Source of the DNA: Melioribacter roseus
GTDB taxonomy: Bacteria; Bacteroidota; Ignavibacteria; Ignavibacteriales; Melioribacteraceae
DNA length: 64,000 nucleotides
NCBI GenBank assembly: GCA_020722005.1
Contig: DYLP01000005.1
Location: forward strand, 30,434-94,433
Reading direction: 5' to 3'
Shown: piece by piece, positions 10,105 to 19,297 of the stretch
Numbering within the stretch: the first letter of the stretch is position 1
Layout of the letters: each line of letters begins with the position of its first letter
Notes under the pieces: generated by a model
Seen by the model: the letters and a program-made list of their open reading frames with translations, nothing else
What the model was told of the DNA's origin: nothing
The model's database searches: none
Position numbers and translations under genes: made by a program

Positions 10105-10197
10105 CGGAGCGGGACCTTCCAAGGACGCTCCGGACCTGGCGGACTGACTGAAGCCGGGTCAACTAAAATTAAAATAATAATTTAAGTCCAAGGAGGT
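10105..10197 (+). promoter_or_regulatory. Structured flgE leader with two hairpins and six GGA motifs
   Basis: The 108-base gap before flgE folds into two adjacent stems. Stem 1 pairs CGGAGCG (10105-10111) with CGCTCCG (10126-10132). Stem 2 pairs ACCTGGC (10134-10140) with GCCGGGT (10153-10159), with one G-U pair. GGA occurs at 10106, 10112, 10123, 10132, 10141 and in the Shine-Dalgarno AAGGAGGT (10190-10197). CsrA binds GGA in loops and over ribosome sites, and csrA is in this window, so CsrA control of hook synthesis is plausible. The loop ACCTTC (10114-10119) could alternatively pair with the GGAGGT of the ribosome site. No T-run follows, so it is not a terminator. Confidence 0.6.
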
Positions 10198-10201
10198 TAA
10201 A

Positions 10202-11878
10202 ATGGCACTTCTTAATTCTCTTTTTGCAGGCGTTTCCGGTCTGCGCAATCACCAATCGATGATGGATGTTATTGGTAACAATATCTCGAACGTAAACACC
10301 ATTGGCTTTAAAGGCTCGCGCGTTACGTTCAGCGATACTTTTAATCAGTTCGTTAAATCGGGTACAAACCCGACAAGTACTTCCGGCGGTACTAACTCTT
10401 TTCAGGTTGGTCTTGGAATGAAGATTAACTCAATTGACCGAAATTGGAACCAGGGCACATTCGAAAGAACCGGAATTACTACAGATTTAGCATTGCAGGG
10501 TCAGGGTCTCTTTATATTAAAAAGTAACGGTCAACAATTCTACTCAAGAGCCGGTGCTTTTATTTTTGATGCCGATGGGAAATTAGTAAATCCTCAAAAC
10601 GGAGCTGTAGTTCAGGGTAAAATTGCAAATGGTCTAGGAGAGATACCCGCTGGTACAACTTTGCAGGATATAGTGATTGACAAAAATCTTAGGCTCCCGG
10701 CTGTTAAAACAACTGAAGTTGCTTGGGGTGGTAATTTGCAAAGTAGTTCCACAACGATTAGAACAGATATTGTTGAACTTGTTGGAAATCTTAAAAAAGA
10801 AACTCCTACATCCACGCAATATTTCCCGGGTCCTGCGAATACCGATTGGAGTGTAAGTACGATATATAACAAAGATGGTAAGCAATACCAGCTTTGGAGC
10901 AGGTATGAAGAAGATACCAGCGGTGCCTGGACATATTACTATGAAATAAGGGACGATGCTGGTAATCCACTCGGAACTCCGATTACGGGAAGTCAAGCTC
11001 TTACGTTTGATTCTCTGACTGGAGCTTGCACTACAAATCAAATAGTTATACAGAATACGAACGAAAAAATCGAATATAAACTGAATTTTTCTTCTTTAAG
11101 TAACTTAATTGCAGACAGCAATGTAGTAACACGAGTCGATAAAGCTGAAGTTCCTGAACCTGTACTCGGCGCTGTTACTATATTTGATTCTTTGGGTAAT
11201 CCGCATACATTGTCCGTTAAATTCGAGCACATTGATAATAACCGTTGGAGCTGGAGTGTCTCTATTCCGTCTACCAGCGGTTCTTTGAGTCCGAATTCCT
11301 ATGGAGAGATTTATTTTGATCCTAATGGACAAATACAAAGCGTATGGCAAGCAGGCAGCCAGGTAACATCATCCCCGCCAATTCCCAAAGTTACTTTCAC
11401 TCCGGCAAGCGGCGCTGAAGCCCAGATTATTGATATCGACTTCGGAAGTGGCACTGCAGGCGTTACACAAACCAATCTGACTTCACAAATTGCAGCTTTA
11501 TCGCAAAACGGTTCTGCCTCGGCTGCATTGTCGAATCTTAATATTGACCAGTATGGAAACATTATCGGCATTTTCTCCAACGGGAATTCAAGAACATTGG
11601 CACAGATTATGGTAGCCACATTTAAGAATCTGAATGCTCTCGTAAGTGTAGGCGACAATATGTACAATGTGGCAGCCAATAGTGGTGACCCACGTATTGA
11701 TACTCCTGGAGAAAATTCAGTTACAACAATTCAATCCGGTGCGCTCGAACAATCGAATGTCGACCTGTCGGAAGAATTTACCAAAATGATTATTTCTCAG
11801 AGAGGTTTCCAGGCTAATGCACGCGTTATTACAACCGCTGATAATCTTCTCCAGGAAATAACAAATCTAATCAGATAA
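10202..11878 (+). CDS. flgE: Flagellar hook protein FlgE
   Basis: Main subunit of the hook. The 558-aa product has the N-terminal signature SLFAGVSGLRNHQSMMDVIG and NNISNVNTIGFKGSRVTFSD, the conserved domain start (TDLALQGQGLFILK), an FlgE-type D2 region (LGNPHTLSVKFEHIDNNRW) and the C-terminal helix (EEFTKMIISQRGFQANARVI). It is longer than the about 400-aa enteric FlgE because of an enlarged surface region (about residues 190-310). The ribosome site AAGGAGGT ends 4 nt before ATG. It follows a structured leader and is followed by a hairpin, so its expression may be set apart from the flanking genes. Confidence 0.96.
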   Translation: MALLNSLFAGVSGLRNHQSMMDVIGNNISNVNTIGFKGSRVTFSDTFNQFVKSGTNPTSTSGGTNSFQVGLGMKINSIDRNWNQGTFERTGITTDLALQGQGLFILKSNGQQFYSRAGAFIFDADGKLVNPQNGAVVQGKIANGLGEIPAGTTLQDIVIDKNLRLPAVKTTEVAWGGNLQSSSTTIRTDIVELVGNLKKETPTSTQYFPGPANTDWSVSTIYNKDGKQYQLWSRYEEDTSGAWTYYYEIRDDAGNPLGTPITGSQALTFDSLTGACTTNQIVIQNTNEKIEYKLNFSSLSNLIADSNVVTRVDKAEVPEPVLGAVTIFDSLGNPHTLSVKFEHIDNNRWSWSVSIPSTSGSLSPNSYGEIYFDPNGQIQSVWQAGSQVTSSPPIPKVTFTPASGAEAQIIDIDFGSGTAGVTQTNLTSQIAALSQNGSASAALSNLNIDQYGNIIGIFSNGNSRTLAQIMVATFKNLNALVSVGDNMYNVAANSGDPRIDTPGENSVTTIQSGALEQSNVDLSEEFTKMIISQRGFQANARVITTADNLLQEITNLIR

Positions 11879-11892
11879 TTCTTGAAAAATTG

Positions 11893-11922
11893 AAGGGATT
11901 GCTCCTTTCTGGGCAGTCCCTT
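11893..11922 (+). terminator. Hairpin after flgE, weak terminator
   Basis: AAGGGATTGC (11893-11902) pairs with GCAGTCCCTT (11913-11922), a 10-bp stem with one G-T wobble and a 10-base loop. The following bases are TC-rich with short T runs rather than a clean T tract, so termination may be partial. It lies 15 bases after the flgE stop and may protect or separate the flgE message from fliL. Confidence 0.5.
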
Positions 11923-11968
11923 CCTCTTAGTTTAACGTCAATTTACCTGACTGCTGCAGTATGAACAG

Positions 11969-12066
11969 GTGACTAATATTAGCCAGACATTAAGCCTACT
12001 TTTATCACTATTTAGTGAATTTTAAGGCTTTAATGGATGGCATATTTATTGAAAAATATTAGTCAC
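11969..12066 (+). promoter_or_regulatory. Long nested inverted repeat abutting the fliL start
   Basis: A 98-base element folds as nested stems. The outer arms GTGACTAATATT (11969-11980) and AATATTAGTCAC (12055-12066) are perfect. Inside, GCCA pairs with TGGC (11982-11985, 12038-12041) across a tandem GA/GA mismatch; then CATTAAGCCT pairs with AGGCTT-T-AATG (11988-11997, 12025-12035, one bulge); then TCACT pairs with AGTGA around ATTT (12005-12018). It ends one base before the fliL ATG, which has no Shine-Dalgarno sequence. It could be an RNA switch, a cruciform operator or a small repeat element; function unknown. Confidence 0.6.
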
Positions 12067-12067
12067 T

Positions 12068-12607
12068 ATGGCACAGGAAAATGAAAATATCTTAGAACAG
12101 TCTGAAAATTCCGGAACCAAAAAGGGTTCCAGTTCAAAAATCCTCGTTATAGGATTGCCGCTTTTTGTTGTTCAACTTGTCGCGGTCTATTTTATAACCG
12201 CCAACATTTTGCTACCCAAAATTCAATCCCACTACGTAGCCACGCAGGAAGAACAAGCCCAAACAGGCGATTCTTCGGCTTCGGAGAGCGAAGGCGTGGA
12301 ATTCGGAAAATTTATTTACGTAGTTGAAGACCTAATTATCAATCCTGCCGGAACAGACGGTAAACGTCTTTTGCTTGCTTCGATCGGGTTCGATATCGCC
12401 AGCGAACAAAATAAAAAGGAACTCGAGGAAAAGGAAGTGCTGGTAAAAGACGCAATTATTTCTGTGATGGGCAGTAAAGATATGACTCAGCTGAGTGACG
12501 CACTTTATCGGGACTCGCTTAAAATTCAGATTTCCGATCAAATTAAACAATTAATGCCAGATATAAAAATTAACAATATTTATTTCAGTAAATATATTCT
12601 TCAATAG
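12068..12607 (+). CDS. fliL: Flagellar basal body-associated protein FliL
   Basis: Membrane protein around the stator ring that aids stator function. The 179-aa product has a cytoplasmic polar head (1-22), one membrane segment (about 24-46, LVIGLPLFVVQLVAVYFIT), a linker and a periplasmic FliL domain (IYVVEDLIINPAGTDGKRLL; LSDALYRDSLKIQISDQI). Unusually there is no recognisable ribosome-binding sequence, and the start codon sits at the base of a long inverted repeat. It is followed 2 bases later by fliM. Confidence 0.9.
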   Translation: MAQENENILEQSENSGTKKGSSSKILVIGLPLFVVQLVAVYFITANILLPKIQSHYVATQEEQAQTGDSSASESEGVEFGKFIYVVEDLIINPAGTDGKRLLLASIGFDIASEQNKKELEEKEVLVKDAIISVMGSKDMTQLSDALYRDSLKIQISDQIKQLMPDIKINNIYFSKYILQ

Positions 12608-12609
12608 TT

Positions 12610-13596
12610 ATGGCGGAGATACTCTCACAACAAGAAATTGACCAACTGCTCGATAATATAAAGAGCGGCCAGAAGCAGAAACCTGAAGAGCAGAGCGATA
12701 AAGATAAGGAGGCGGTGCTTTTTGACTTCCGCCTTCCAAATCGTATTTCAAAACACCAACTTCGTATTATTCGGAGTATCTGCGATAACTTTGGCGAAAG
12801 TTTTACATCGTTTCTTGTAACCAAACTTCAAACTAATGTAAACATTAATGTTGCTTCAATCGATCAAATTTATTATTCGGAATACGTACTGTCGGTATCG
12901 AATCCAGCTTGCCTTTATACGTTTAATATCAAGAACACAGATATCAAAGGAATACTGGAATTAAACAACGACCTGGCATTCCTATTCGTCGATAAGTTGC
13001 TGGGTGGAAATGGATTAACAACAAAACAGATAAAAGTTATTACACTGATTGAACAAAAAGTGCTGCAGGTTATTGTCGACCGTATAATGTATGACTTAAA
13101 AAAATCGTGGCAAATTATTGACGACCTTGAATTCGAAGTCGAAAAATTCGAATCAGACATCGATTTTGCTCAAATTACGTCTCAAAGCGAATCTGTGCTC
13201 CTTATTTCTTTCGAATTAATTATCGGCGACCAGTCGTACATGATGAACATTTGCTTTGCTACTTTTGCGTTTGATGCAATTCTGGCTAAGATGACCACTC
13301 AAAAATTATCTTCGATTAGAGCCACAAAATATTATGGCGTTACATCCCGAGAAGTTCTCTCGAAACATCTTGCGCAAACAGCCGTTCCGATTACCGTGGA
13401 ATTCGGCACGACAAAACTTACGGTAAAAGAAATTATGGAACTCGAAGTAGGGGATATTATCAAATTGAAAAATAAAGTTCATGAAGAACACAAAGTTAGA
13501 ACCGGCAACAGATTGTTGTTCTTAGGCAGAGCCGGTGTGTTGAACAATCATAAAGCAATTAAAATAACCGAAAAAATATTCGAAAAAAAACTCTAA
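12610..13596 (+). CDS. fliM: Flagellar motor switch protein FliM
   Basis: C-ring protein that binds phosphorylated CheY and sets rotation direction. The 328-aa product opens with the CheY-binding peptide [10 protein letters not shown] (about residues 5-14). The middle CheC-like domain includes the GGNG loop ([12 protein letters not shown], about 130-141). The C-terminal SpoA domain is clear ([20 protein letters not shown]). Presence of the N-terminal peptide shows that the motor is wired for chemotaxis, although no cheY or cheA lies in this window. Confidence 0.96.
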   Translation: MAEILSQQEIDQLLDNIKSGQKQKPEEQSDKDKEAVLFDFRLPNRISKHQLRIIRSICDNFGESFTSFLVTKLQTNVNINVASIDQIYYSEYVLSVSNPACLYTFNIKNTDIKGILELNNDLAFLFVDKLLGGNGLTTKQIKVITLIEQKVLQVIVDRIMYDLKKSWQIIDDLEFEVEKFESDIDFAQITSQSESVLLISFELIIGDQSYMMNICFATFAFDAILAKMTTQKLSSIRATKYYGVTSREVLSKHLAQTAVPITVEFGTTKLTVKEIMELEVGDIIKLKNKVHEEHKVRTGNRLLFLGRAGVLNNHKAIKITEKIFEKKL

Positions 13597-13606
13597 AGAG
13601 GGAATT

Positions 13607-13990
13607 ATGAGTGAAAATATCAACAATCCCGATGCATTGGAAAATATGGGGAATCCGGAAGATGAATTTACTGCTTCTCTGGCTCAGTTCGACGAATTTG
13701 ACGATTCTACACGTACCTTAGGTGGAGCCGAAGAAAAACTGAATCTCTTGAAAGATCTCCAGATGAATGTTTATATCGAATTGGGCAGAACCCAAATGCA
13801 AATAAAAGATATACTCGAACTCGAAAGAGGATACGTTATTGAACTGGAAAAACTTGCCAGTGAACCCGTTGACGTGTTCGTTAATAATAAAAAAATTGCC
13901 GAAGGTGAAGTGGTGGTTATCGATAAACATTTCGGCATCAGAATTACTTCATTGGTTGACCCGGCACAAAGAATTAAGGATATCTATTAA
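13607..13990 (+). CDS. fliN: Flagellar motor switch protein FliN
   Basis: C-ring base protein that also docks FliH-FliI. The 127-aa product has a short acidic N-terminus (1-45) and a single SpoA domain ([38 protein letters not shown]). There is no fused CheC-like phosphatase domain as in Bacillus FliY. A GAGGGAATT ribosome site precedes the ATG. Its stop overlaps the fliO start by one base. Confidence 0.95.
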   Translation: MSENINNPDALENMGNPEDEFTASLAQFDEFDDSTRTLGGAEEKLNLLKDLQMNVYIELGRTQMQIKDILELERGYVIELEKLASEPVDVFVNNKKIAEGEVVVIDKHFGIRITSLVDPAQRIKDIY

Positions 13991-14334
13991 TGTCCGCATT
14001 CGATATAACACAGGCTTTTTTGCCGCTAATACTAGTAATAATTATTCTGGGTATAACTCTCTACTTTGTAAAACGTTATACTTTTACGATGAAAGGTGGA
14101 AAGCGAATACCATTGAAGATAGAAGTACTGAGTAACCAGCTAATTATGCCGAAAAAATATCTTTCAATAGTACGCGTGGAAAATAAAATTATATTGCTTG
14201 GTGTTAGCGAAGCTGGGATTACTTTAATTAAAGAATTTGACAGTATCGACTTGCCGGAGGATACCCTCCCTCACAATAGCGCTCAGAAAAAATCTTTCTA
14301 TGAATTACTCAAGCAGAACTTAGGAATGCGATGA
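13990..14334 (+). CDS. fliO: Flagellar export protein FliO
   Basis: Small membrane protein that helps assemble the FliP ring of the export gate. The 114-aa product has an N-terminal membrane segment (about residues 8-28), then a basic stretch and a soluble domain with the FliO pattern ([34 protein letters not shown]). It overlaps fliP by 4 bases. FliO is poorly conserved in sequence, so position contributes to the call. Confidence 0.88.
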   Translation: MSAFDITQAFLPLILVIIILGITLYFVKRYTFTMKGGKRIPLKIEVLSNQLIMPKKYLSIVRVENKIILLGVSEAGITLIKEFDSIDLPEDTLPHNSAQKKSFYELLKQNLGMR

Positions 14335-15086
14335 AAAAGTGGATAATTATTGGCATTATATTGTTAAGCGGTTTTTCTTCTCTTTATGCACAATCTCAGT
14401 CGACTACAATCCCGATTCCCAAAATCGACCTCGGAATCGGAACTGCAACTTCGGGAAAAGATGTTTCGGTAACTCTCCAGATTTTATTGTTAATGACAAT
14501 TCTGGCACTTGCGCCTTCAATTGTTATAATGACAACGGCGTATCTGCGTATTATAATAGTATTCCATTTTCTCAAAAGTGCGCTCGGCACCCAGCAAATG
14601 CCGCCGTCTCAACTTCTTGCAGGTATTGCGCTCTTTATAACATTTTTTATAATGGCACCCACCTGGTCTCGAGTTAACGATAGTGCAATTTCTCCTCTAA
14701 TGGATAATAAAATAACCGTAGAAGAAGCTTACAACAAAGGAATCGAACCAATCAGAGAATTCATGTTCAAAAATACGAGAGAAGAAGACCTCGAGTTGTT
14801 TGTAGGACTTTCGAATTTGCCACGACCCGAAACCAGAAACGATGTACCGACTTATGTATTGATCCCAGCATTTGTATTGAGCGAGCTTAGAGTTGGCTTT
14901 ATTATCGGATTTTTCCTCTTTATTCCATTCCTGATGGTCGACATGATTATTTCGAGTATCTTGATGTCGATGGGAATGATGATGATGCCGCCGATGATGA
15001 TTTCTCTCCCATTTAAAATATTGTTATTCATACTCGTCGACGGGTGGAATTTAATAGTTGGTTCTCTTGTAAGGAGCTTTCATTAA
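14331..15086 (+). CDS. fliP: Flagellar export gate protein FliP
   Basis: Core of the type III export gate (FliP5-FliQ4-FliR1). The 251-aa product starts with a cleavable signal peptide (to about residue 21, SLYAQ) and has the two FliP signatures ([40 protein letters not shown]) and a C-terminal pair of membrane segments with a Met-rich loop ([15 protein letters not shown]), the methionine gasket. Its last base is the first of the fliQ ATG. Confidence 0.96.
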   Translation: MKKWIIIGIILLSGFSSLYAQSQSTTIPIPKIDLGIGTATSGKDVSVTLQILLLMTILALAPSIVIMTTAYLRIIIVFHFLKSALGTQQMPPSQLLAGIALFITFFIMAPTWSRVNDSAISPLMDNKITVEEAYNKGIEPIREFMFKNTREEDLELFVGLSNLPRPETRNDVPTYVLIPAFVLSELRVGFIIGFFLFIPFLMVDMIISSILMSMGMMMMPPMMISLPFKILLFILVDGWNLIVGSLVRSFH

Positions 15087-15352
15087 TGTCCGAAGAATTA
15101 ATTATAGAAATATTAAAAGAAGCGTTCTATACGTCTTTTATAATTTTGCTGCCCATTCTGGGAGCCTCGTTAATAATCGGTATCTTAATATCGATATTTC
15201 AGGCTGCTACGTCGTTGCAGGAGATGACTCTTACGTTTGTGCCGAAATTAATTGTAACTGTGCTTGTTATTATTTTCCTGCTGCCATGGATTGCCGAAAA
15301 AATGATGTCGCTTACTCATAAAATGTTTACAATGTTCCTTAATGTGATATGA
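15086..15352 (+). CDS. fliQ: Flagellar export gate protein FliQ
   Basis: 88-aa gate subunit with two membrane hairpin segments (about residues 15-40 and 52-72) and the FliQ motif FQAATSLQEMTLTFVPKL. The ATG at 15086 has AAGGAG at 15071-15076 and overlaps the fliP stop by one base; a longer in-frame extension upstream would lie inside fliP and is not favoured. Its stop overlaps the fliR start (ATGA). Confidence 0.95.
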   Translation: MSEELIIEILKEAFYTSFIILLPILGASLIIGILISIFQAATSLQEMTLTFVPKLIVTVLVIIFLLPWIAEKMMSLTHKMFTMFLNVI

Positions 15353-16146
15353 TTGCCAATATTTTGGTCTCGGATTTTATATTGTTCATTTTTGTTTTTA
15401 TGAGAATCGGTGGATTAATATTTACAGCACCGATTCTCTCATTTAGAGGTTTTCCAATACTTGCAAGGATATTTCTATCAATTGTAATTGCATATATTGT
15501 ATTTTTTACGTTGAATAAGTCAAATATAAATATCAATCTCGATCTTACAAATCAATCGGGATTAATTACTCTGATTCTTTATTCGGTACGCGAACTTTTG
15601 ATTGGTATAATACTCGGCTTTGTAATGAACTTCATTTTCTGGGCTGTTTCGTATGCCGGGCATTATATCGGATTCGATATGGGACTCATGCTGGCGGAAG
15701 CTCTGAATCCCGTACAGGAAATACAAACGAACATTGTGGGCGAATTTCTATATTATGCTGCGCTTATGATTTTTCTTATGATTAACGGGCATCATTATTT
15801 AATTAGTGGACTGGTGGCGTCGTTTAGCGTAGTACCGATTGGTAAATACGTAATTAACGAACCAGTTTACACTTTGTTGATTAAATATTCGTTTCTCGTT
15901 TTTACCATTGCAATTAAAATAGCGTCGCCTGTAATAGTATCGTTTTTCCTGGTCCATCTCGCAGAAAGCATTATTGCAAGAGTAATTCCCAACATGCAAA
16001 TAATATATATAACGCAGCCGTTGAAATCGTTATTGGGACTTTTTATGATATTGTCTTTAATACCATTTTACGTCTATGTATTAAAAAATTTACTTGAAGG
16101 CTATGAATATCGATTACTTGATTTAATAAAAGCTATGGGGCAATAA
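15349..16146 (+). CDS. fliR: Flagellar export gate protein FliR
   Basis: Single-copy gate subunit. The 265-aa product has about six hydrophobic segments and the FliR features: an N-terminal F-x-R-x-x-x (FVFMRIGGLIFTAPILSFRG), a central segment (LLIGIILGFVMNFIFWAVSY) followed by AGHYIGFDMGL, and the ALNPVQEIQTNIVGEF loop. The conserved C-terminal helix carries RVIPNMQIIYITQPLKSLLG. It is coupled to fliQ by ATGA. Confidence 0.95.
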   Translation: MIANILVSDFILFIFVFMRIGGLIFTAPILSFRGFPILARIFLSIVIAYIVFFTLNKSNININLDLTNQSGLITLILYSVRELLIGIILGFVMNFIFWAVSYAGHYIGFDMGLMLAEALNPVQEIQTNIVGEFLYYAALMIFLMINGHHYLISGLVASFSVVPIGKYVINEPVYTLLIKYSFLVFTIAIKIASPVIVSFFLVHLAESIIARVIPNMQIIYITQPLKSLLGLFMILSLIPFYVYVLKNLLEGYEYRLLDLIKAMGQ

Positions 16147-16149
16147 AAA

Positions 16150-17235
16150 ATGCCGAACTTGGAAGGACAGGAAAAGACTGAGCAACCAACTGGTAAGAAA
16201 CTCGAAGATGCGCGTCAAAAAGGACAGGTTGCAAAAAGTAGTGAAATTAATTCGCTCGCAATTTTCGGCAGCGGTTTGATTATAGTATTTTTATTTAAGA
16301 GTTACATCGGTGGGCAATTCTATGAATTTTCGACAGATATATTCTCAAAGCTCAATCATGTAGAAATGAATAATACTGTGCTACAGACATACGCATTAAA
16401 ATGGGGGATTTTTTATTTAATGCTATTGTTGCCAGTACTTTTAGCTGTTTTTATTGCTTCGATAGTCAGCAATGTATCGCAAGTAGGTTTCAAAATTACG
16501 CCCAAGGCAATTTCTTTGTCGCTCGATAAATTCAATCCTTTTAATGGTATTAAAAGAATTTTATTCTCAACGCGCTCATTCGTTGAATTGGGTAAGTCGC
16601 TTCTCAAACTGTTGGTTATAAGTATTTTTACTTACTTCATCATTTCTGAACTAATTAAAAAGAGTATTCAGTTAATTGATTTGAGTATTGAAGACACAGT
16701 CAACTTTATGCTCGATTCCTCTTTTTCGTTAATATGGAAAATAGTGCTCTTTTTTGTAGTTATTGCAGCTGTGGATTATATTTTTCAGCGTTTTAAATTT
16801 AGAAAAGATATGATGATGACTAAAGAAGAAGTTAAAGAAGAATTGAAGCAGACAGAAGGCGACCCGATAGTTAAAGGAAGGATAAAGAAAGAGATGATTT
16901 CGGCGGTGCGTCGCAGAATGATGCATGAAGTACCAAAAGCCGATGTGGTTATAACAAACCCGACACACGTGGCAGTGGCTCTAAAATACGAAATGGGCAA
17001 AGACAACGCTCCTAAGGTTATTGCCAAGGGCTTGGATTTAGTGGCTCAACAAATTAAAAAGATTGCACAAGAAAATAATGTGCCACTATACGAAGACGTT
17101 GAACTGGCACGCGCTCTATACAAAGCATGTGAAATCGGAGACGAAATTCCAACGAACCTGTTCAAAGCAGTTGCTCAAATTCTGGCTTACATTTATCAAA
17201 TGAAAAAGCTCAAAAAACAAAAGAGCATAATCTGA
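16150..17235 (+). CDS. flhB: Flagellar export switch protein FlhB
   Basis: Export apparatus protein that changes substrate class after autocleavage. The 361-aa product has the opening EKTEQPTGKKLEDARQKGQV, four membrane segments, and the cytoplasmic domain with the cleavage motif NPTH at residues 270-273 in the context VVITNPTHVAVALKYE. The cleavage residues are intact, so hook-to-filament switching with FliK should be normal. Confidence 0.97.
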   Translation: MPNLEGQEKTEQPTGKKLEDARQKGQVAKSSEINSLAIFGSGLIIVFLFKSYIGGQFYEFSTDIFSKLNHVEMNNTVLQTYALKWGIFYLMLLLPVLLAVFIASIVSNVSQVGFKITPKAISLSLDKFNPFNGIKRILFSTRSFVELGKSLLKLLVISIFTYFIISELIKKSIQLIDLSIEDTVNFMLDSSFSLIWKIVLFFVVIAAVDYIFQRFKFRKDMMMTKEEVKEELKQTEGDPIVKGRIKKEMISAVRRRMMHEVPKADVVITNPTHVAVALKYEMGKDNAPKVIAKGLDLVAQQIKKIAQENNVPLYEDVELARALYKACEIGDEIPTNLFKAVAQILAYIYQMKKLKKQKSII

Positions 17236-17236
17236 T

Positions 17237-19297
17237 ATGAAACTCTTTGGCAAAAATAGCGATATTGTCCTTGCATTCGGTTTGATACTAATGCTCGGTT
17301 TAATGCTTATTCCTTTGCCAGCAGGGATCCTCGATTTTTTACTCTCCATGAATATAACACTTGCAGTCCTTGTTTTAATTGTATCGTTGTATATACAATC
17401 ACCACTCGATATTTCAGTTTTCCCCGGACTTCTACTTGTCCTTACTCTATTTCGTTTGGCACTCAATATTTCTTCGACCCGTTTGATATTGATTGACGGT
17501 TATGCCGGTCAGGTGATCGAATCTTTCGGTTCCTTTGTTGTCGGCGGAAATTATGTAGTTGGTTTTATTGTCTTCATAATTCTTGTTGTTATTCAGTTCA
17601 TAGTAATCGTAAAAGGTTCGGGTAGAATTTCGGAAGTTGCTGCCCGCTTTACACTCGATGCCATGCCGGGCAAGCAAATGGCTATCGATGCAGATTTGAA
17701 TACAGGTTTGATAAACGAAGCCGAAGCAAGAAGAAGAAGAGCACAGATTGAAAGAGAAGCTGAATTCTATGGAGCTATGGATGGCGCCAGTAAATTTGTA
17801 AAAGGAGACGCTATTGCGGGACTAATAATTAATGCAATTAACATTGTGGGTGGATTTATAATAGGTGTAGCTCAAAAAGGAATGTCGTTCCAGGATGCCG
17901 TCCATACTTATACAATATTAACCATAGGTGACGGATTAGTATCGCAAGTACCTGCATTGCTTATTTCTACAGCCGCTGGTTTGGTCGTGACGCGTAGCGC
18001 AGCCGGCACAGCTCTCGACTACCAGATGAAAACTCAATTGTTTTCTAATCCGAGAGTACTGGCTACAGTTTCGGGTGCGGTCTTCTTATTTGCATTTATT
18101 CCCGGAATGCCTACAATACCTTTCTTAATTCTGAGTGGTGTGCTCGGAACTACTTCTTATATGAACAGAAAAGGGACAGCTTCCGATACTGTTATTGAAG
18201 AAGCAGAAGGCGAACAATTAAAAGAAGAATCGAAACCTGCAGAAGAAAAAGTAGAGCAATATTTACAAGTTGACCCAATAGAAGTTGAAATTGGATATGG
18301 ACTAATCAGTCTTGTTGACGAAAAACAGGGTGGTAATTTGTTTCAGAAGATATCATCGACGCGAAAAGTTATTGCACTCGAATACGGGGTTTTAATTCCG
18401 CCAGTAAGAGTAAGAGACAATTTACAGCTTTCTCCAAATGAATATGTAATCAAGATTAAAGGAAATGTTGTCGCAACTTATGAATTGTATCCCGATCGAT
18501 ATCTGGCAATGAATCCAGGAGTTACTGAAGAAGAATTGTCGGGTATTCCCACGAACGACCCTGCTTTCGGGCTACCGAGCTACTGGATAACTCACGATGA
18601 AAAGGAAAAAGCCGAAATGCTCGGTTATACAGTTGTGGATGCTATTTCTGTTCTCGCAACGCATTTGCAGGAATCGCTTAAACGGAATTTCGACAAAATA
18701 CTTTCACGGCAGGAAGTCAAACAATTGCTCGAAAATCTCAAAAAAGAATATCCCGCTGTTGTAGAAGATATTAATCCAGATATTCTCAACCTCGGTATGA
18801 TTCAAAAAGTGCTTCAGAATCTTTTGAAAGAAGGGATCCCTATTAAAGATTTCGTGAGAATTCTCGAAGCATTGATCGATTATTCAAAAACAACGAAGAA
18901 TATCGATGTGCTTACTGAATACGTAAGACATTCAATTGGTGACACTATTGCAAGTCTGTATAAAGATTCCAACGGTGTGATACACGCTGTTGCTTTGGGC
19001 GAAAATCTTGAGACGATGATAACCAAATCGCTCCAGGCTCAAAAAGACAGTATAATTACACTTGGACTTTCGACCGAAGTGTTGCGCGAGTTGAATATCA
19101 GGATTCAGCAGGAAATAGAAAAATTCAACAATATGGGATATCCTCCAATCATTATAACTTCGGCGGCAATAAGACCATATTTTTATCGCCTGGTCAATTC
19201 GAGTTTCCCCGACCTAGTTTTGCTTTCTTATAGTGAATTGCCGTCTAATATCGAAATCGAATTTATAGGAAAAGTAGAGGTGGGTAATGCAAATTAA
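17237..19297 (+). CDS. flhA: Flagellar export protein FlhA
   Basis: Large export-gate ring protein with proton-channel and substrate-docking roles. The 686-aa product has about eight N-terminal membrane segments, the conserved FHIPEP-family region (DAMPGKQMAIDADLNTGLI; EAEARRRRAQIEREAEFYGA), a charged linker (about 318-345) and a long cytoplasmic domain. Length is typical. It overlaps flhF by 11 bases. Confidence 0.97.
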   Translation: MKLFGKNSDIVLAFGLILMLGLMLIPLPAGILDFLLSMNITLAVLVLIVSLYIQSPLDISVFPGLLLVLTLFRLALNISSTRLILIDGYAGQVIESFGSFVVGGNYVVGFIVFIILVVIQFIVIVKGSGRISEVAARFTLDAMPGKQMAIDADLNTGLINEAEARRRRAQIEREAEFYGAMDGASKFVKGDAIAGLIINAINIVGGFIIGVAQKGMSFQDAVHTYTILTIGDGLVSQVPALLISTAAGLVVTRSAAGTALDYQMKTQLFSNPRVLATVSGAVFLFAFIPGMPTIPFLILSGVLGTTSYMNRKGTASDTVIEEAEGEQLKEESKPAEEKVEQYLQVDPIEVEIGYGLISLVDEKQGGNLFQKISSTRKVIALEYGVLIPPVRVRDNLQLSPNEYVIKIKGNVVATYELYPDRYLAMNPGVTEEELSGIPTNDPAFGLPSYWITHDEKEKAEMLGYTVVDAISVLATHLQESLKRNFDKILSRQEVKQLLENLKKEYPAVVEDINPDILNLGMIQKVLQNLLKEGIPIKDFVRILEALIDYSKTTKNIDVLTEYVRHSIGDTIASLYKDSNGVIHAVALGENLETMITKSLQAQKDSIITLGLSTEVLRELNIRIQQEIEKFNNMGYPPIIITSAAIRPYFYRLVNSSFPDLVLLSYSELPSNIEIEFIGKVEVGNAN

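Noticed and set aside
10105..10159. Cyclic-di-GMP riboswitch before flgE
   Set aside because: The two short stems do not show the GEMM-I or GEMM-II conserved core sequences; a different structured leader is more likely.
12038..12053. Sigma-54-like TGGCATATTTATTGAA before fliL
   Set aside because: The essential GC of the -12 element is GA, and the implied start would leave almost no leader. The bases also belong to the nested hairpin.
13839..14135. 98-aa plus-strand frame across the fliN-fliO junction
   Set aside because: It is an alternate frame over two clear genes, with no similarity to motility proteins.
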